Position numbers and translations under genes: made by a program. 64,000 nt of DNA, from assembly GCF_000960975.1 (NCBI RefSeq), contig NZ_CP010803.1, positions 1,825,944-1,889,943 of the forward strand, written 5' to 3'. Source of the stretch: Martelella endophytica (lineage in GTDB: Bacteria; Pseudomonadota; Alphaproteobacteria; Rhizobiales; Rhizobiaceae). The notes under the pieces are model-generated. The model was not told the DNA's origin, did no database searches, and saw nothing but the letters and a program-made list of their open reading frames with translations. This document shows, piece after piece, positions 1 to 11,300 of this stretch; the first letter of the stretch is position 1; each line of letters opens with the position of its first letter.

Positions 1-1859
<1,859 letters not shown>

Positions 1860-2110
1860 CTCATTTTCTCCTTGGCCGGCCTTTGCTGCGCGGTTCCTCC
1901 TGGGTTGCGCGACTATATGGGCGGCTCTTGCGAACTGCAATCCGCCGGCAAGTGCGGGCAGCGTTTTTGTCCACTATCGGCTTACCATGCATCGCCGGCG
2001 ATGACGCAGTGTTCACCGGGAGCGATATTCCCCTGGCTACTTTTTTGGGTATTGTGCCTCGACCTGAGGTACCCTGTTTAAGGCGTCACCCATAAAAACG
2101 GAGTCAAAGC

Positions 2111-2500
2111 ATGAATCTCAACAAAGTGCTGCAGCCGCTGGCGCCTTACTTCCTGGCCCTGCTGCGCGTCGTCACGGGGCTTCTGTTCCTGGAACACGGC
2201 ACCCAGAAACTTCTTCATTTCCCGGTGTCGGATTTCCATCCGCCGCTCTTCTCGCTGCTCGGTCTGGCCGGCGCCCTTGAAATCGTCGGTGGTGTGCTGA
2301 TCATTCTCGGCCTCTTCACCCGTCCGGCGGCCTTCATCCTGTCGGGCATGATGGCTGTTGCCTATTTCATGATGCATGCACCGAACAGTTTTTTCCCGGC
2401 GCTGAACGGCGGCGATGCGGCGATCCTGTTCTGCTTCATCTTCCTCTACCTCGTCTTCGCCGGTCCGGGCGCCTTCAGCCTCGACGGCAAGCGGAAGTAA
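2111..2500 (+). CDS. DoxX family small membrane protein
   Basis: A 129-residue, very hydrophobic protein with four predicted membrane spans. It opens with a short polar segment, then LLRVVTGLLFLEHGTQKL, the signature of the DoxX family; later spans contain GALEIVGGVLIILGLFTRP and a C-terminal segment ending in charged residues. DoxX-like proteins are inner-membrane proteins of loosely defined function, often linked to redox or oxidative-stress systems, so no reaction is assigned. The ATG at 2111 is preceded by a weak GGAGT. It is probably a single-gene transcript, since a strong intrinsic terminator follows within 70 bases. Confidence 0.85.
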   Translation: MNLNKVLQPLAPYFLALLRVVTGLLFLEHGTQKLLHFPVSDFHPPLFSLLGLAGALEIVGGVLIILGLFTRPAAFILSGMMAVAYFMMHAPNSFFPALNGGDAAILFCFIFLYLVFAGPGAFSLDGKRK

Positions 2501-2534
2501 CGCGTTCAAACGTGCGAAAAAGCGATTTCGAATG

Positions 2535-2566
2535 AAGGCGGGCCCCTGCGGCCCGCCTTTTTCTTG
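2535..2566 (+). terminator. Intrinsic terminator after doxX
   Basis: Eight-base-pair G+C stem GGCGGGCC/GGCCCGCC (2537-2544 and 2550-2557) with loop CCTGC, two extra A-T pairs at its base and a TTTTTCTT tract right after. It separates doxX from the downstream hydrolase gene. Confidence 0.85.
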
Positions 2567-2666
2567 TCTGCCAGCTTGGCTTGCCTTCGGAATTCGGGTC
2601 TTTCCGCGACAAGCGAAAAGCGTTAGGGCTCTTGGCGCGCGCGAATGAACAAGAAAGGAGCGGGCC

Positions 2667-3962
2667 ATGATGCCACGGCAATACATCATCCCCGGCATGA
2701 TGATACGCGACATGCTGGTGCCGGTCCCGCTCGACTGGGCCAAGCCAGAAGGTCCGATCATCCAGATTTTCGTGCGCGAGATCGTCGATCCGATGCGGCG
2801 GCGCGAGCAGCTTCCGGTGCTCTGCTTTCTGCAGGGTGGGCCGGGCGGCAAGAACCCGCGTCCGGTCGCCGGCGGGCCGCCGTGGCTGAAGGAGGCGCTG
2901 AAGACCCATCGCGTCATCCTTATCGACCAGCGCGGAACCGGCAAGAGCGCCCGCATCGACGCCACCACCATGGCTCGCTTCGAGACGGGAGAGGCGGCGG
3001 CCGACTATCTGATGCATTTCCGCGCCGACAGCATCGTTGCCGATTGCGAACATGTGCGCAAAAACCTGATCGGCGACCAGCGCTGGGAAACGCTCGGCCA
3101 GAGCTATGGCGGCTTCATCACGCTCACCTATCTTTCGAAGGCGCCGGAAGGGCTTTCTGCCTGCTATGTGACTGGGGGGCTTTCCGGCATCAGCGCCACG
3201 GCGGAGGACGTCTATCGCCGTACCTATCCACGGGTGATGGCGAAGAACCGCGCTTTCCACCAGCGCTTCCCGCAGGACGCTGCCCGGCTTGACCGCGTTG
3301 CCGACATGATTTCGGCAAACGATGTCCGCTTGCCTGACGGCGATCGGCTGAGCGTGCGCCGTCTGCAGACGCTCGGCCTCGGGCTCGGCATGGCGCCGGG
3401 CTATGACCAGCTGCATTTCCTGCTCGATGATGCCTTCGCCGATGCCGACGAAAGCCGGTTCTCCGACGGATTCCTGTTTTCCGTCATGGCTGCGACCGGT
3501 TTCGACGACAATCCGCTGTTCGCGCTCGTCCACGAGAGCATCTACGGTCAGGGCGCGGCGCCGACGGCCTGGGCGGCAGAGCGCGTGCGCGCCGAGTTCC
3601 CCCGGTTTGATCCCGCTCGCAGGCCCCTGCTTCTGACCGGCGAGATGATCTATCCCTGGATGTTCGAGGAAATCCGGTCGCTGCGGCCGTTCCAGGCTGC
3701 CGCGGAAGCGCTTGCGGCGCGTGGCGACTATCCGCCGCTCTACGATGCGACGCGGCTTTTTGCCAACGACATCCCGGTTGCCGCGGCCGTTTATTTCGAC
3801 GACATGTATGTTGATTCCGCGTTCTCGCTCGACACCGCCGCAAGGCTCGGAAATTGCCGGGCCTGGGTCACCAATGAATACGAGCACGACGGCGTCCGCC
3901 AGGGGCCGGATGTCTTCCGCCGTCTGATGCAGACGGTGCGGGAAAACGGCGGGCCGATCTGA
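2667..3962 (+). CDS. Alpha/beta hydrolase, prolyl aminopeptidase-like (peptidase family S33)
   Basis: A 431-residue cytosolic hydrolase. The oxyanion-hole segment is GGPGGKNPRP (about residue 58), the nucleophile elbow is GQSYGG (about 148-153, Ser catalytic), and a C-terminal His candidate lies in NEYEHDG (about 411). Length and motifs fit the longer class of prolyl aminopeptidases (about 425 residues, as in Aeromonas sobria) better than the 310-residue class. The expected activity is release of N-terminal proline from short peptides. The ATG at 2667 has a good AAAGGAG site. It stands alone between a terminator and a convergent diguanylate cyclase gene 20 bp away. Substrate is inferred from family only. 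Confidence 0.85.
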   Translation: MMPRQYIIPGMMIRDMLVPVPLDWAKPEGPIIQIFVREIVDPMRRREQLPVLCFLQGGPGGKNPRPVAGGPPWLKEALKTHRVILIDQRGTGKSARIDATTMARFETGEAAADYLMHFRADSIVADCEHVRKNLIGDQRWETLGQSYGGFITLTYLSKAPEGLSACYVTGGLSGISATAEDVYRRTYPRVMAKNRAFHQRFPQDAARLDRVADMISANDVRLPDGDRLSVRRLQTLGLGLGMAPGYDQLHFLLDDAFADADESRFSDGFLFSVMAATGFDDNPLFALVHESIYGQGAAPTAWAAERVRAEFPRFDPARRPLLLTGEMIYPWMFEEIRSLRPFQAAAEALAARGDYPPLYDATRLFANDIPVAAAVYFDDMYVDSAFSLDTAARLGNCRAWVTNEYEHDGVRQGPDVFRRLMQTVRENGGPI

Positions 3963-3982
3963 GCCGACAGTCGGGGCCAACC

Positions 3983-5248
3983 CTAAGGGTGGTGCTCGGC
4001 CAAGCCTTCGGGTGAGACGGCGGGTAAAGCAAGCGGGCGGTCGGACGCCCGAAACCGTGGCTTGTGGCTGGTGCCGCCGCCACCGGCCATGGTCTCCGCA
4101 TCGAAGACTTCATAGCGGTCACGCCCGGCATTCTTGGCGGCATAAAGAGCGATATCGGCGTTGACCAGGATTGCGTTCTCGTCGTCTTCCATTCCGGGGG
4201 TGTAGCAGGCGATGCCGATGCTGACGGTGAGAGCGATCTCCCGTTCGCCGATCCGGAACACCTCACCGCGCAAGGCCTCGGAAAGGCGCTTGGCAAGCCC
4301 GATGGCGCTGGCTTCGTTGCGATCGCGCATCAGCAGGCAGAACTCGTCACCGCCCGTCCGGGCAAGTAGATCCGAAGGTTCCAGTTCGCCGACGGCGATT
4401 GATGTAAAATGCTTGAGAGCGCTATCACCGGTTGCGTGGCCGTAGCCATCGTTCCAGCGCTTGAACCGGTCGATGTCGATGATCATGATACTGTAGACAC
4501 CCTGCTCGGCACTCGCCAGCGCATGGGTTGCCTGAAGCTGGTGCATGAAATGTCGCCGGTTCGAGATGCCGGTCAGGTCATCCTGCCGCGCCTCGGCCTC
4601 TGCATCGGCCAGCCGTCCCTCGATCATCATCACGGCAATGCCGAACAGCAGCAGAAGGGAGGCGGAAAACATCAGCAGCCGCGCATAGAGGTGCATCGGC
4701 ATCAGCGCAGGCGAGGGATGGGCCGATAGACCGAGCATAGCGCTTGTGGCGGCGCCAAAGAGTGCAGCGATGACAAAAACGATCGCGCTCGCTGCCGCAA
4801 GGCCTGTGCCGGGCCCGAGCGCGCGGCGAGGAAGGAGCACGGCAAGCAGCGCCAGCATGATCAGGGCCAGGGCTTCGAGATAGATCGCCTCGCGCAGCAG
4901 CCATCGCTCCCGGTAGAAGGCGAGCACGGCAAGCGCGAAAGCCATCAGCACCAGAAGCAGCCGCCGATCGGTCGGCAGCGCAAAGAAAGCGCGGATGCCG
5001 ATCAGGATCAGGCTCAGGCCGAGAAGGACACTCGCTTCCGCCACGACGCTCATCCAGCCTCCGCCATATGACGACTGGAACACGGAAACAGCAGCACCGA
5101 AGCTGAGCAGAAGGCTTGCGGCCAGAAGATAACGGGCCAGAGGGACGCTCCGGCCGCGGAAGCCCGTCGATGCCCAGATCACGCAGGAAAGCAGCGCGGC
5201 AGCAAGCTCCACCATGTGAAGCGTGTTCAGATCCAGAAGCGGCAGCAT
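3983..5248 (-). CDS. Membrane-bound diguanylate cyclase (GGDEF)
   Basis: 421 residues from the ATG at 5248, which has GAGGA five bases upstream; a longer TTG reading from 5284 has no such site. The N-terminal 230 residues form about six or seven membrane spans without a recognisable ligand-binding fold. A short linker follows (EARQDDLTGISNRRHF, the usual entry to GGDEF domains) and then a complete GGDEF domain with TGGDEF, so it should make c-di-GMP from two GTP. The position of the inhibitory I-site, RxxD five residues before GGDEF, reads EPSD; the arginine is missing, so product inhibition at the canonical site is probably lost. No EAL domain is present. It lies 145 bp downstream of rlmE on the same strand. 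Confidence 0.93.
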   Translation of the reverse strand: MLPLLDLNTLHMVELAAALLSCVIWASTGFRGRSVPLARYLLAASLLLSFGAAVSVFQSSYGGGWMSVVAEASVLLGLSLILIGIRAFFALPTDRRLLLVLMAFALAVLAFYRERWLLREAIYLEALALIMLALLAVLLPRRALGPGTGLAAASAIVFVIAALFGAATSAMLGLSAHPSPALMPMHLYARLLMFSASLLLLFGIAVMMIEGRLADAEAEARQDDLTGISNRRHFMHQLQATHALASAEQGVYSIMIIDIDRFKRWNDGYGHATGDSALKHFTSIAVGELEPSDLLARTGGDEFCLLMRDRNEASAIGLAKRLSEALRGEVFRIGEREIALTVSIGIACYTPGMEDDENAILVNADIALYAAKNAGRDRYEVFDAETMAGGGGTSHKPRFRASDRPLALPAVSPEGLAEHHP

Positions 5249-5393
5249 GCAGTCCTCAGGTGACGGAATGGCGGCGGCGGGCAAATGTCGAAGGCCGATC
5301 GGTTCTCACCCATATAGCCTGATTGTGAGATTTTTCTATCGATTAACCTTAATAAACATGTTCAATCCTTGCTCAGGCCGTCTTTAGCGTCGG

Positions 5394-6098
5394 TCAGACG
5401 TCCGTCTGACGCCCCTTGAACGACTTGGCGAGCAGAAACATCTCGACCGATTCGGAGCGGGACGCCTGCGGTTTCACGTGGACGACCTGCTTGAAATTCT
5501 GTTTCAGCATGGTCAGCAGATCCTGCTCGGCGCCACCCTGGAAGGTCTTGGCGAGGAAGTGGCCCCCTTCGGCCAGCACTTCGACGGCGAAGTGGGCGGC
5601 AACCTCGCACAGGTGCATGGTGCGCAGATGGTCCGTGCGTTTGTGGCCCGTGGTCGGGGCTGCCATGTCGGAGATGACGAGATCGGGCGGACCGTCGAGC
5701 GCTTCCGTGAGAAGCGCCGGAGCGGCATCGTCGAGGAAGTCCATCTCGAAGAACTTCACGCCCGGAACCGGCGCCATTTCAAGGAAATCGATCGCCGCGA
5801 CGCGGATGTTGTCATCCGACGAATTCGTCACCTTCGCCGCGATCTGCGACCAGCTCCCGGGCGCCGCACCGAGATCGATGATCCGCCGCGCCCCCTTCAG
5901 GATATGGTGCTTCTCATCGATCTCCAGCAGCTTGTAGGCGGCGCGGGCACGAAATCCCTCGGTCTTGGCGCGCTGCACATAAGGGTCGTTGATGTGACGT
6001 TCCAGCCAACGGCGCGAGGAGGCCTTGAGCTTGGTCTTCTTCACCTTCTGGCCGATCTTGCGGCCGGTGCGTACGGGTTTTGCCGGCGTCTTGGCCAT
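5394..6098 (-). CDS. rlmE: 23S rRNA (uridine(2552)-2'-O)-methyltransferase RlmE (FtsJ/RrmJ)
   Basis: A 234-residue SAM-dependent 2'-O-methyltransferase that modifies the A-loop of 23S rRNA in the 50S subunit. The SAM-binding motif is [18 protein letters not shown]. The K-D-K-E catalytic set is recognisable: Lys in [11 protein letters not shown], Asp in [14 protein letters not shown], Lys in [12 protein letters not shown], Glu near [13 protein letters not shown]. The first 30 residues are rich in Lys and Arg, typical of the alphaproteobacterial form. GAGGA lies upstream of the ATG at 6098. The start is 11 bases after the stop of the exopolyphosphatase gene, an arrangement common in rhizobia and implying co-transcription. 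Confidence 0.96.
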   Translation of the reverse strand: MAKTPAKPVRTGRKIGQKVKKTKLKASSRRWLERHINDPYVQRAKTEGFRARAAYKLLEIDEKHHILKGARRIIDLGAAPGSWSQIAAKVTNSSDDNIRVAAIDFLEMAPVPGVKFFEMDFLDDAAPALLTEALDGPPDLVISDMAAPTTGHKRTDHLRTMHLCEVAAHFAVEVLAEGGHFLAKTFQGGAEQDLLTMLKQNFKQVVHVKPQASRSESVEMFLLAKSFKGRQTDV

Positions 6099-6109
6099 GA
6101 TTGCTATCC

Positions 6110-7711
6110 TCAGTCTGAATGGTTCTGGCGGTTGAAGCCGTTCCGGCGGCGCGGGCGGCGCCAGACGCCGTCACGCATCATCATGTCGGTCAGGATGCCC
6201 TCGCGCAGGCCGCGATCGGCGACCCGCATGCGCGGCGCCGGCCAGCGGCGGCGGATGGCCTCCAGAATGGCGCACCCGGCCAGGACGAGATCGGCCCGGT
6301 CCGGCCCGATGCAGGGGTTGGCGGCCCGGCCGGCGAAATCCCAGGAGAGCAGCTTTGCCTGCATTGCCGAGACCTCGTCATCGGAAAGCCAGATGCCATC
6401 CACCTTGCGCCGGTCATAGCGCGGCAGGTCGAGATGGACGCCGGCAAGGGTTGTCACCGTTCCGGAGGTGCCGATGAGGTGGAAGCCGTCGCGGGCATCG
6501 CCGCATTCGATCTCCGGGCAATGGAAATCGCCCAGCAGGGCCTCGACTTCCCGCACCATGGTCTCGAACACTTCCGGCGTCACGTCGTGGCCGCCGTAAC
6601 GCTCCGACAGCGTGACCACGCCGACGGGTAGAGAGGTCCAGTGCGAGATGTGGTTGGCAAGCCGCTGCGAACGCTGACCATCGAGCCGGATGACCGCGAT
6701 CTCGGACGAGCCGCCGCCGATATCGAAAAGCACTGCCGCGCGGGTCTCGCGTCCGATCAGCGAGGCGCAGCTCGAGACAGCAAGGCGCGCCTCGGTCTCG
6801 CGGTTGATGATCTCGAGCTCGAGCCCGGTCTCCTCGCGCACCCTTGTCAGGAAGGCCTCGCCATTGTCGGCTGCCCGGCAGGCCTCGGTCGCGATCAGCC
6901 GCATGCGGCGCACGGCGCGGCCCTTCAGCTTGGCGGCGCAGAGCGACAGCGCCTCGATGGCACGGTCCATGGCGTCCGGCGACAGGCTTCCCGTCGCCGC
7001 AAGACCCTCGCCGAGCCGGACGATGCGCGAAAACCCGTCGACGACGCGGAACTGGTGGCTGCGGGTCGGCTGGGCGATCAACAGGCGGCAATTATTGGTG
7101 CCGAGATCGAGTGCGGCATAGAGGCGGTGGTCGGGATGACGCTCGCCATGGTGCCGGCCGCGATGCGCGCCGCCAGCGTCAGGAGAGCTCGTCTTGTGCG
7201 ATGGTTCCCGTGTGGTCGTGTCAGCCGGACGAGCCTCGCCGCCAGGCGCACGCGCCGGCGGAGCCTGATGGGCATCGGCAGTCTGCTGGGCCGTTTCCAC
7301 GCGCTTGCAGCCATCTGCGCCGAGCGGTCCGCGCGCATGTCCCTTGCGCCGCCGCCGGCGCTTGTGAGAAGGCGCACTGGTCTGCTGGTTCTCGGCAGCA
7401 TCCGCCTTCACGGCTTGCTGCGGGGCATCGCCATTGCCGCCATGCCGTCGCTTGCCGCGGCGACGCTTCTTCCTGCGTTTTCCGACAGGGGCATCGCCGG
7501 CCGATGCCGGGACATCCCTTGGCTGCGGTGCTTGCGCACCGCCACCATGAGCGGGCACTGCGGCGGCCGCCTTCGTGCGGCCTTTCCGTGATCGGCGGCG
7601 TGGCGGAGTGTCGCCATTGCCACCATTCGTCAAGCGCACCCCGCCATCTGACAGCCTGCCGCTGTTTTGGGGGTCTTCCACTTTGTCTGTTCCATCGCGC
7701 CGCGCAAACAT
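6110..7711 (-). CDS. ppx: Ppx/GppA phosphatase family protein (exopolyphosphatase-like) with a basic N-terminal extension
   Basis: 533 residues. The enzymatic core starts near residue 198 with [17 protein letters not shown], the ASKHA phosphate-1 loop; [12 protein letters not shown] and [14 protein letters not shown] follow as the remaining nucleotide/phosphate motifs. The family hydrolyses polyphosphate from its ends or converts pppGpp to ppGpp; sequence alone does not separate these. Residues 1-195 have no globular look: low complexity, rich in Arg, Lys, His, Gly, Pro and Ala, with clusters such as [15 protein letters not shown] near residue 78 and [13 protein letters not shown] near 116. 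The extension begins at an ATG (7711) in the same open frame and the base composition does not change. It is the first gene of a pair with rlmE. Confidence 0.92.
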   Translation of the reverse strand: MFARRDGTDKVEDPQNSGRLSDGGVRLTNGGNGDTPPRRRSRKGRTKAAAAVPAHGGGAQAPQPRDVPASAGDAPVGKRRKKRRRGKRRHGGNGDAPQQAVKADAAENQQTSAPSHKRRRRRKGHARGPLGADGCKRVETAQQTADAHQAPPARAPGGEARPADTTTREPSHKTSSPDAGGAHRGRHHGERHPDHRLYAALDLGTNNCRLLIAQPTRSHQFRVVDGFSRIVRLGEGLAATGSLSPDAMDRAIEALSLCAAKLKGRAVRRMRLIATEACRAADNGEAFLTRVREETGLELEIINRETEARLAVSSCASLIGRETRAAVLFDIGGGSSEIAVIRLDGQRSQRLANHISHWTSLPVGVVTLSERYGGHDVTPEVFETMVREVEALLGDFHCPEIECGDARDGFHLIGTSGTVTTLAGVHLDLPRYDRRKVDGIWLSDDEVSAMQAKLLSWDFAGRAANPCIGPDRADLVLAGCAILEAIRRRWPAPRMRVADRGLREGILTDMMMRDGVWRRPRRRNGFNRQNHSD

Positions 7712-7901
7712 AAGCTCGCGACATGGCGCTCATACGATTTTCAAGTTGACCCATCATAGCAGTGCGTCAGGACGAGGCCAATGCCTTTTGTGCGCTGCGC
7801 CGAAACCGCCCGCGCGCGTCGTCGTTTCAGGGCGAGGGCCGGCGGCGGCGATCTCGCCCGCAACGAAGGAAAAAGCGACACAAAAATTTTGCCTCCACCC
7901 C

Positions 7902-7930
7902 TTGGCAATCCCGCTCATTTCTGTTTATAA
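7902..7930 (+). promoter_or_regulatory. Likely sigma-70 promoter of tRNA-Gln
   Basis: TTGGCA at 7902-7907 and TTATAA at 7925-7930 with a 17-base spacer, about 31 bases before the mature tRNA 5' end. Assigned by pattern only. Confidence 0.55.
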
Positions 7931-7961
7931 GCCCACCACACCGACGCGCCGGGCGCGTTGT

Positions 7962-8035
7962 TGGGGAATAGGTTAACGGTAGACCCACGGACTCTGACTC
8001 CGTTAGTCCTGGTTCGAATCCAGGTTCCCCAGCCA
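7962..8035 (+). tRNA. tRNA-Gln (anticodon CTG)
   Basis: Complete cloverleaf of 74 nt including an encoded CCA. The acceptor arms are TGGGGAA (7962-7968) and TTCCCCA (8025-8031), discriminator G8032, CCA at 8033-8035. The anticodon stem ACGGA/TCCGT encloses loop CTCTGAC, giving anticodon CTG that reads CAG. The T arm has CTGG, TTCGAAT and CCAG. It is isolated from other RNA genes, with the autotransporter gene 356 bp downstream on the same strand. Confidence 0.97.
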
Positions 8036-8391
8036 AATCCTTCCGTTATTTTTACGCCTTGTTGTCGCTTCGCTCTAAACGCGCATCGCGGTATCCTTTG
8101 ATCGCTGCTACTGGGGCGTGACCGCGAATTTGCCATCTTGTGTTTCCTGCATGCCGTCCACCGGCGAGGGGCTACTGCTTTCCGGTGTTGCTAGTCCTGC
8201 GTGTGGCAGTTGCCGACGGACACGCTGAATTACGCCTAAATCCATGGAGAATATTGGAAAAACCGCAAGAACGGCGTCGTTTTACCAAAAACAGTCTGAG
8301 GTTTTTCCGTGCTTCAAGCTAAGGTCAAGGAGGAGCCCGCGCGCACGATTTTGCCGCGGGCTTAGCCTATCGACATGAGTGGGGAACGGAC
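8036..8391 (+). promoter_or_regulatory. Leader region of the autotransporter gene with a hairpin and an unused Shine-Dalgarno sequence
   Basis: 356 bp without a convincing gene. It should hold the autotransporter promoter, although no strong -35/-10 pair stands out. A perfect 8-bp hairpin, AGCCCGCG (8334-8341) and CGCGGGCT (8355-8362), lies 29 bases before the GTG start. A near-perfect ribosome-binding sequence AAGGAGGAG (8327-8335) overlaps the base of this hairpin but is not followed by an ATG at proper spacing. The functional site for the large gene is probably GGGGAA at 8381-8386. Confidence 0.4.
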
Positions 8392-11300
8392 GTGGTCAGC
8401 AAAATCCGAAGCGCCAAGGCGGCAGCTAGCGAAAGCATGCGTCGGAAATCCCGCACTAAGTGGATCGCCTCGTCGCTCCTGTTCCAGTCGACGGCCCTTG
8501 CCGGGACGTTGGCCGGTGTGCCGGTGCCGTTCTATTCCAGAGGCTATACGAAGGCCTATGCGGCGGCGACGTGCGATCCCTCTTCGACGAGTTCCGTGGT
8601 CAACAATACCAGCGCTGTCAGCTCGACGACCTTTACCTGCACGATCTCGTCAAGTTCCACGCTGACCGCGCCGCAATATGCCTATGGCGGGGCCTACGCC
8701 GCCTATCAGAATCTCCAGTCCTATCAGTTCGGCTATTACAAGCGGAACCAGTATTTCTATAACACCACGTTCCAGCGCATCCCCCACGGTCAGCCGGGTC
8801 TGAACATCACGCTCACCAATAGCGCCACTGTCGACGTAACCGCTAGCGCGGCGACGTCGAGCCTGATTTCATCGAGCACCGCCAGCAAATATCTCTACTT
8901 CCAGCGGTCGACCCAGACGAATGGCATCTCGGTCGTGTCGCTCGGCAGCAATGCGTGGTACACGACAGGCAATGGCGGTGTGGTCGGCAGCGGCGGCAAT
9001 GGCGGCAACATCACGATCACGAATACCGGGTCTATTACCAGCAGTGCTGGCGGCGGCATCTATGCGCTTTCGCGCGCCGGCGACGGGCTGCAGGCCTACA
9101 AGGGAGGTGTCGGCGGCGCGGTCTCGATCGTCTCCTCCGGCGATGTGTCCGGCTCGACCTCTGGCATCGCGGCGATCAGCCAGGGCGGAACGTCGAGCGG
9201 TCCCGTGCCGGGCTACTACGCCAAAGCGACGGCCGGAAAGGGTGGCGCGGTGACCGTCAAGGTCTATGGCGACGTTTCCGCCACGACCTCCGGACCGGCC
9301 GTGCTTGCGGCGTCCTACGGCGGCAACTCGCCGCGCGCCAAAAGCCGTTTCTACAAATACGAATACCAGATCGCCTACGATCTGGAGACCACGCAATTCG
9401 AGGGTGGCGTAGGCGGTGATGGCGACAGCGTCGGCCTTTATGTCGGCTCGTCCTCGAATGCCTTTTCGGGCACCATTTCCACGGTCTCTTCGGGCAAGGT
9501 CAATTCCGATACGGTCACGCGCGCGACGGGCGCTGCGCTCGCTGCCACGAGCATTGGTGGCCAGGGTATCAACACCTATTCGTCCGGCTATTATAACTAT
9601 TACAGCGGCGGCAATGGCGGCGCGGTCACGGTCAAGGCAGAGGCCAGTTCGTCGGCGCTGATCACGACGGCGGGCGCCGGTTCCCCGGCCGTTCTGGCGC
9701 AGAGCGCCGGCGGGGCCAGCCCGGCCGATACCAGCACCTTCAACACCTATCTTTCAGGCTATACCGGTGGCGACGGCGGTGCCGTCACGGTCGGTCTTTC
9801 GGGCGGCGGCAGGATCGTGACCAGCGGCGACAATGCCAGCGGCATCGTCGCCCAGTCGCTTGGCGGCGCCGGCAAGTCGACGATCGACGATTCGACCTAT
9901 GGCAATGCGGGCTCCGCCGGCACGGTCTCGGTCACCACGGATTTCGCGATCACCACCAAGGGCGCCTATTCGCACGGCATCGTCGCCCAGTCGGCGGCGG
10001 CGGCCTTCGGCTACGGCATCTACAGCTATGACGGCAACGGCGATATCGTCTGGGGCGATGTGAATGACGCCTCGACCGGCAGCGACAATGTCACGGTGAC
10101 AAACAGCGGTGCGATCAACACCTATGGTACATCTTCGCACGGCATTGTCGCCCAGTCGATCGGCGGCGGCGGCGGCGTTCTCAATGCGACGGCGAAGCTC
10201 GAGACGACGAGCGGTTTCGTTGATACCAAGGCATCGCAGACCGTTGGCTCCGGCAACAGCAAGGCCGCCGGCTCGACGGTGACGGTCACCAACAACGGCA
10301 ACATCACGACTCATGGCGGCACCACGACCACCGATACGCTGAGCGTCGGCGGCACGGCGCTGACCGGCGGCATCGGCATTCTTGCCCAATCGATCGGCGG
10401 CGGCGGCGGCATTGCCATCGGCTCCGGCGCGACTGGGATTCTCGGCGGCTCCGGCGATAGCGGAACGGCGGGCTCGGCGGGTGGCGGGGTCTATGTCACC
10501 AATACGGCCGTGATCACGACCAATGGCGCGGAAGCGCACGGCATCGTTGCGCAATCGGTCGGCGGCGGTGGCGGTATCGGTCAGAATGGGTACGGTTTCC
10601 TGTCCGCGATCGGCGGCAAGGGCGGCAATGGCGGAGACGGCGGTACGGTCACGGTGACCAATCCCGGAACCATCAACACCAACGGCGATTACGCGAGTGC
10701 GATCATCGCACAGTCGATCGGCGGCGGTGGCGGTACGGGCGGCAAGGCCAGTTCCACCGGCATCCTGGTATCGATTGCCGTCGGCGGACAGGGCGGCGGT
10801 GGCGGCGATGGCGGGTCCGTGACGCTGGAGCGGGAAGACGGCAGCGCCATTTCGACCACGGGTTATCATGCAACGGCCATTCTGCTGCAGTCGATCGGCG
10901 GCGGCGGCGGCTCGGGCGGCGCGGCGAAGGCCACGTCCGGCGGGCCGGACTTCTCGCTCTCGATAGCGACCGGCGGTGGCGGTGGCAGCGGCGGCCAGGG
11001 TGGTGGGGTGTACGGGCATATCGGCGGGAAAGTCGTGACAACCGGCTCGGACTCCGTCGGCGTGCTGGTGCAGTCGATCGGCGGCGGCGGCGGCGATGGC
11101 GGCGGCTCGACGGCCAAGGCGATTGCCGCCGGCATTCCCGACAATGAAGAGGGTGGCAGCTACTCGCTGGCGGTCTCCATATCGCATGGCGGGACCGGCG
11201 GGTCCGGCGGCGATGGCGGCAAAGCCGAGGCCTGGATTGAGGACGGTGCCTCGATCGGCACTGCCGGCGACGGTGCATCGGCACTGGTCGTTCAGTCGAT

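Noticed and set aside
2475..3980. 501-codon minus-strand open frame opposite the S33 hydrolase
   Set aside because: Antisense shadow of the hydrolase gene with its conserved catalytic motifs; the frame also crosses the doxX terminator.
7962..8391. tRNA-Gln as attachment site of a genomic island carrying the autotransporter
   Set aside because: No integrase and no direct repeat of the tRNA 3' end was noticed downstream.
9754..11187. 477-codon minus-strand frame opposite the autotransporter
   Set aside because: Produced by the repetitive GGC/GCC codons of the passenger; its translation is a low-complexity Arg/Ala repeat.
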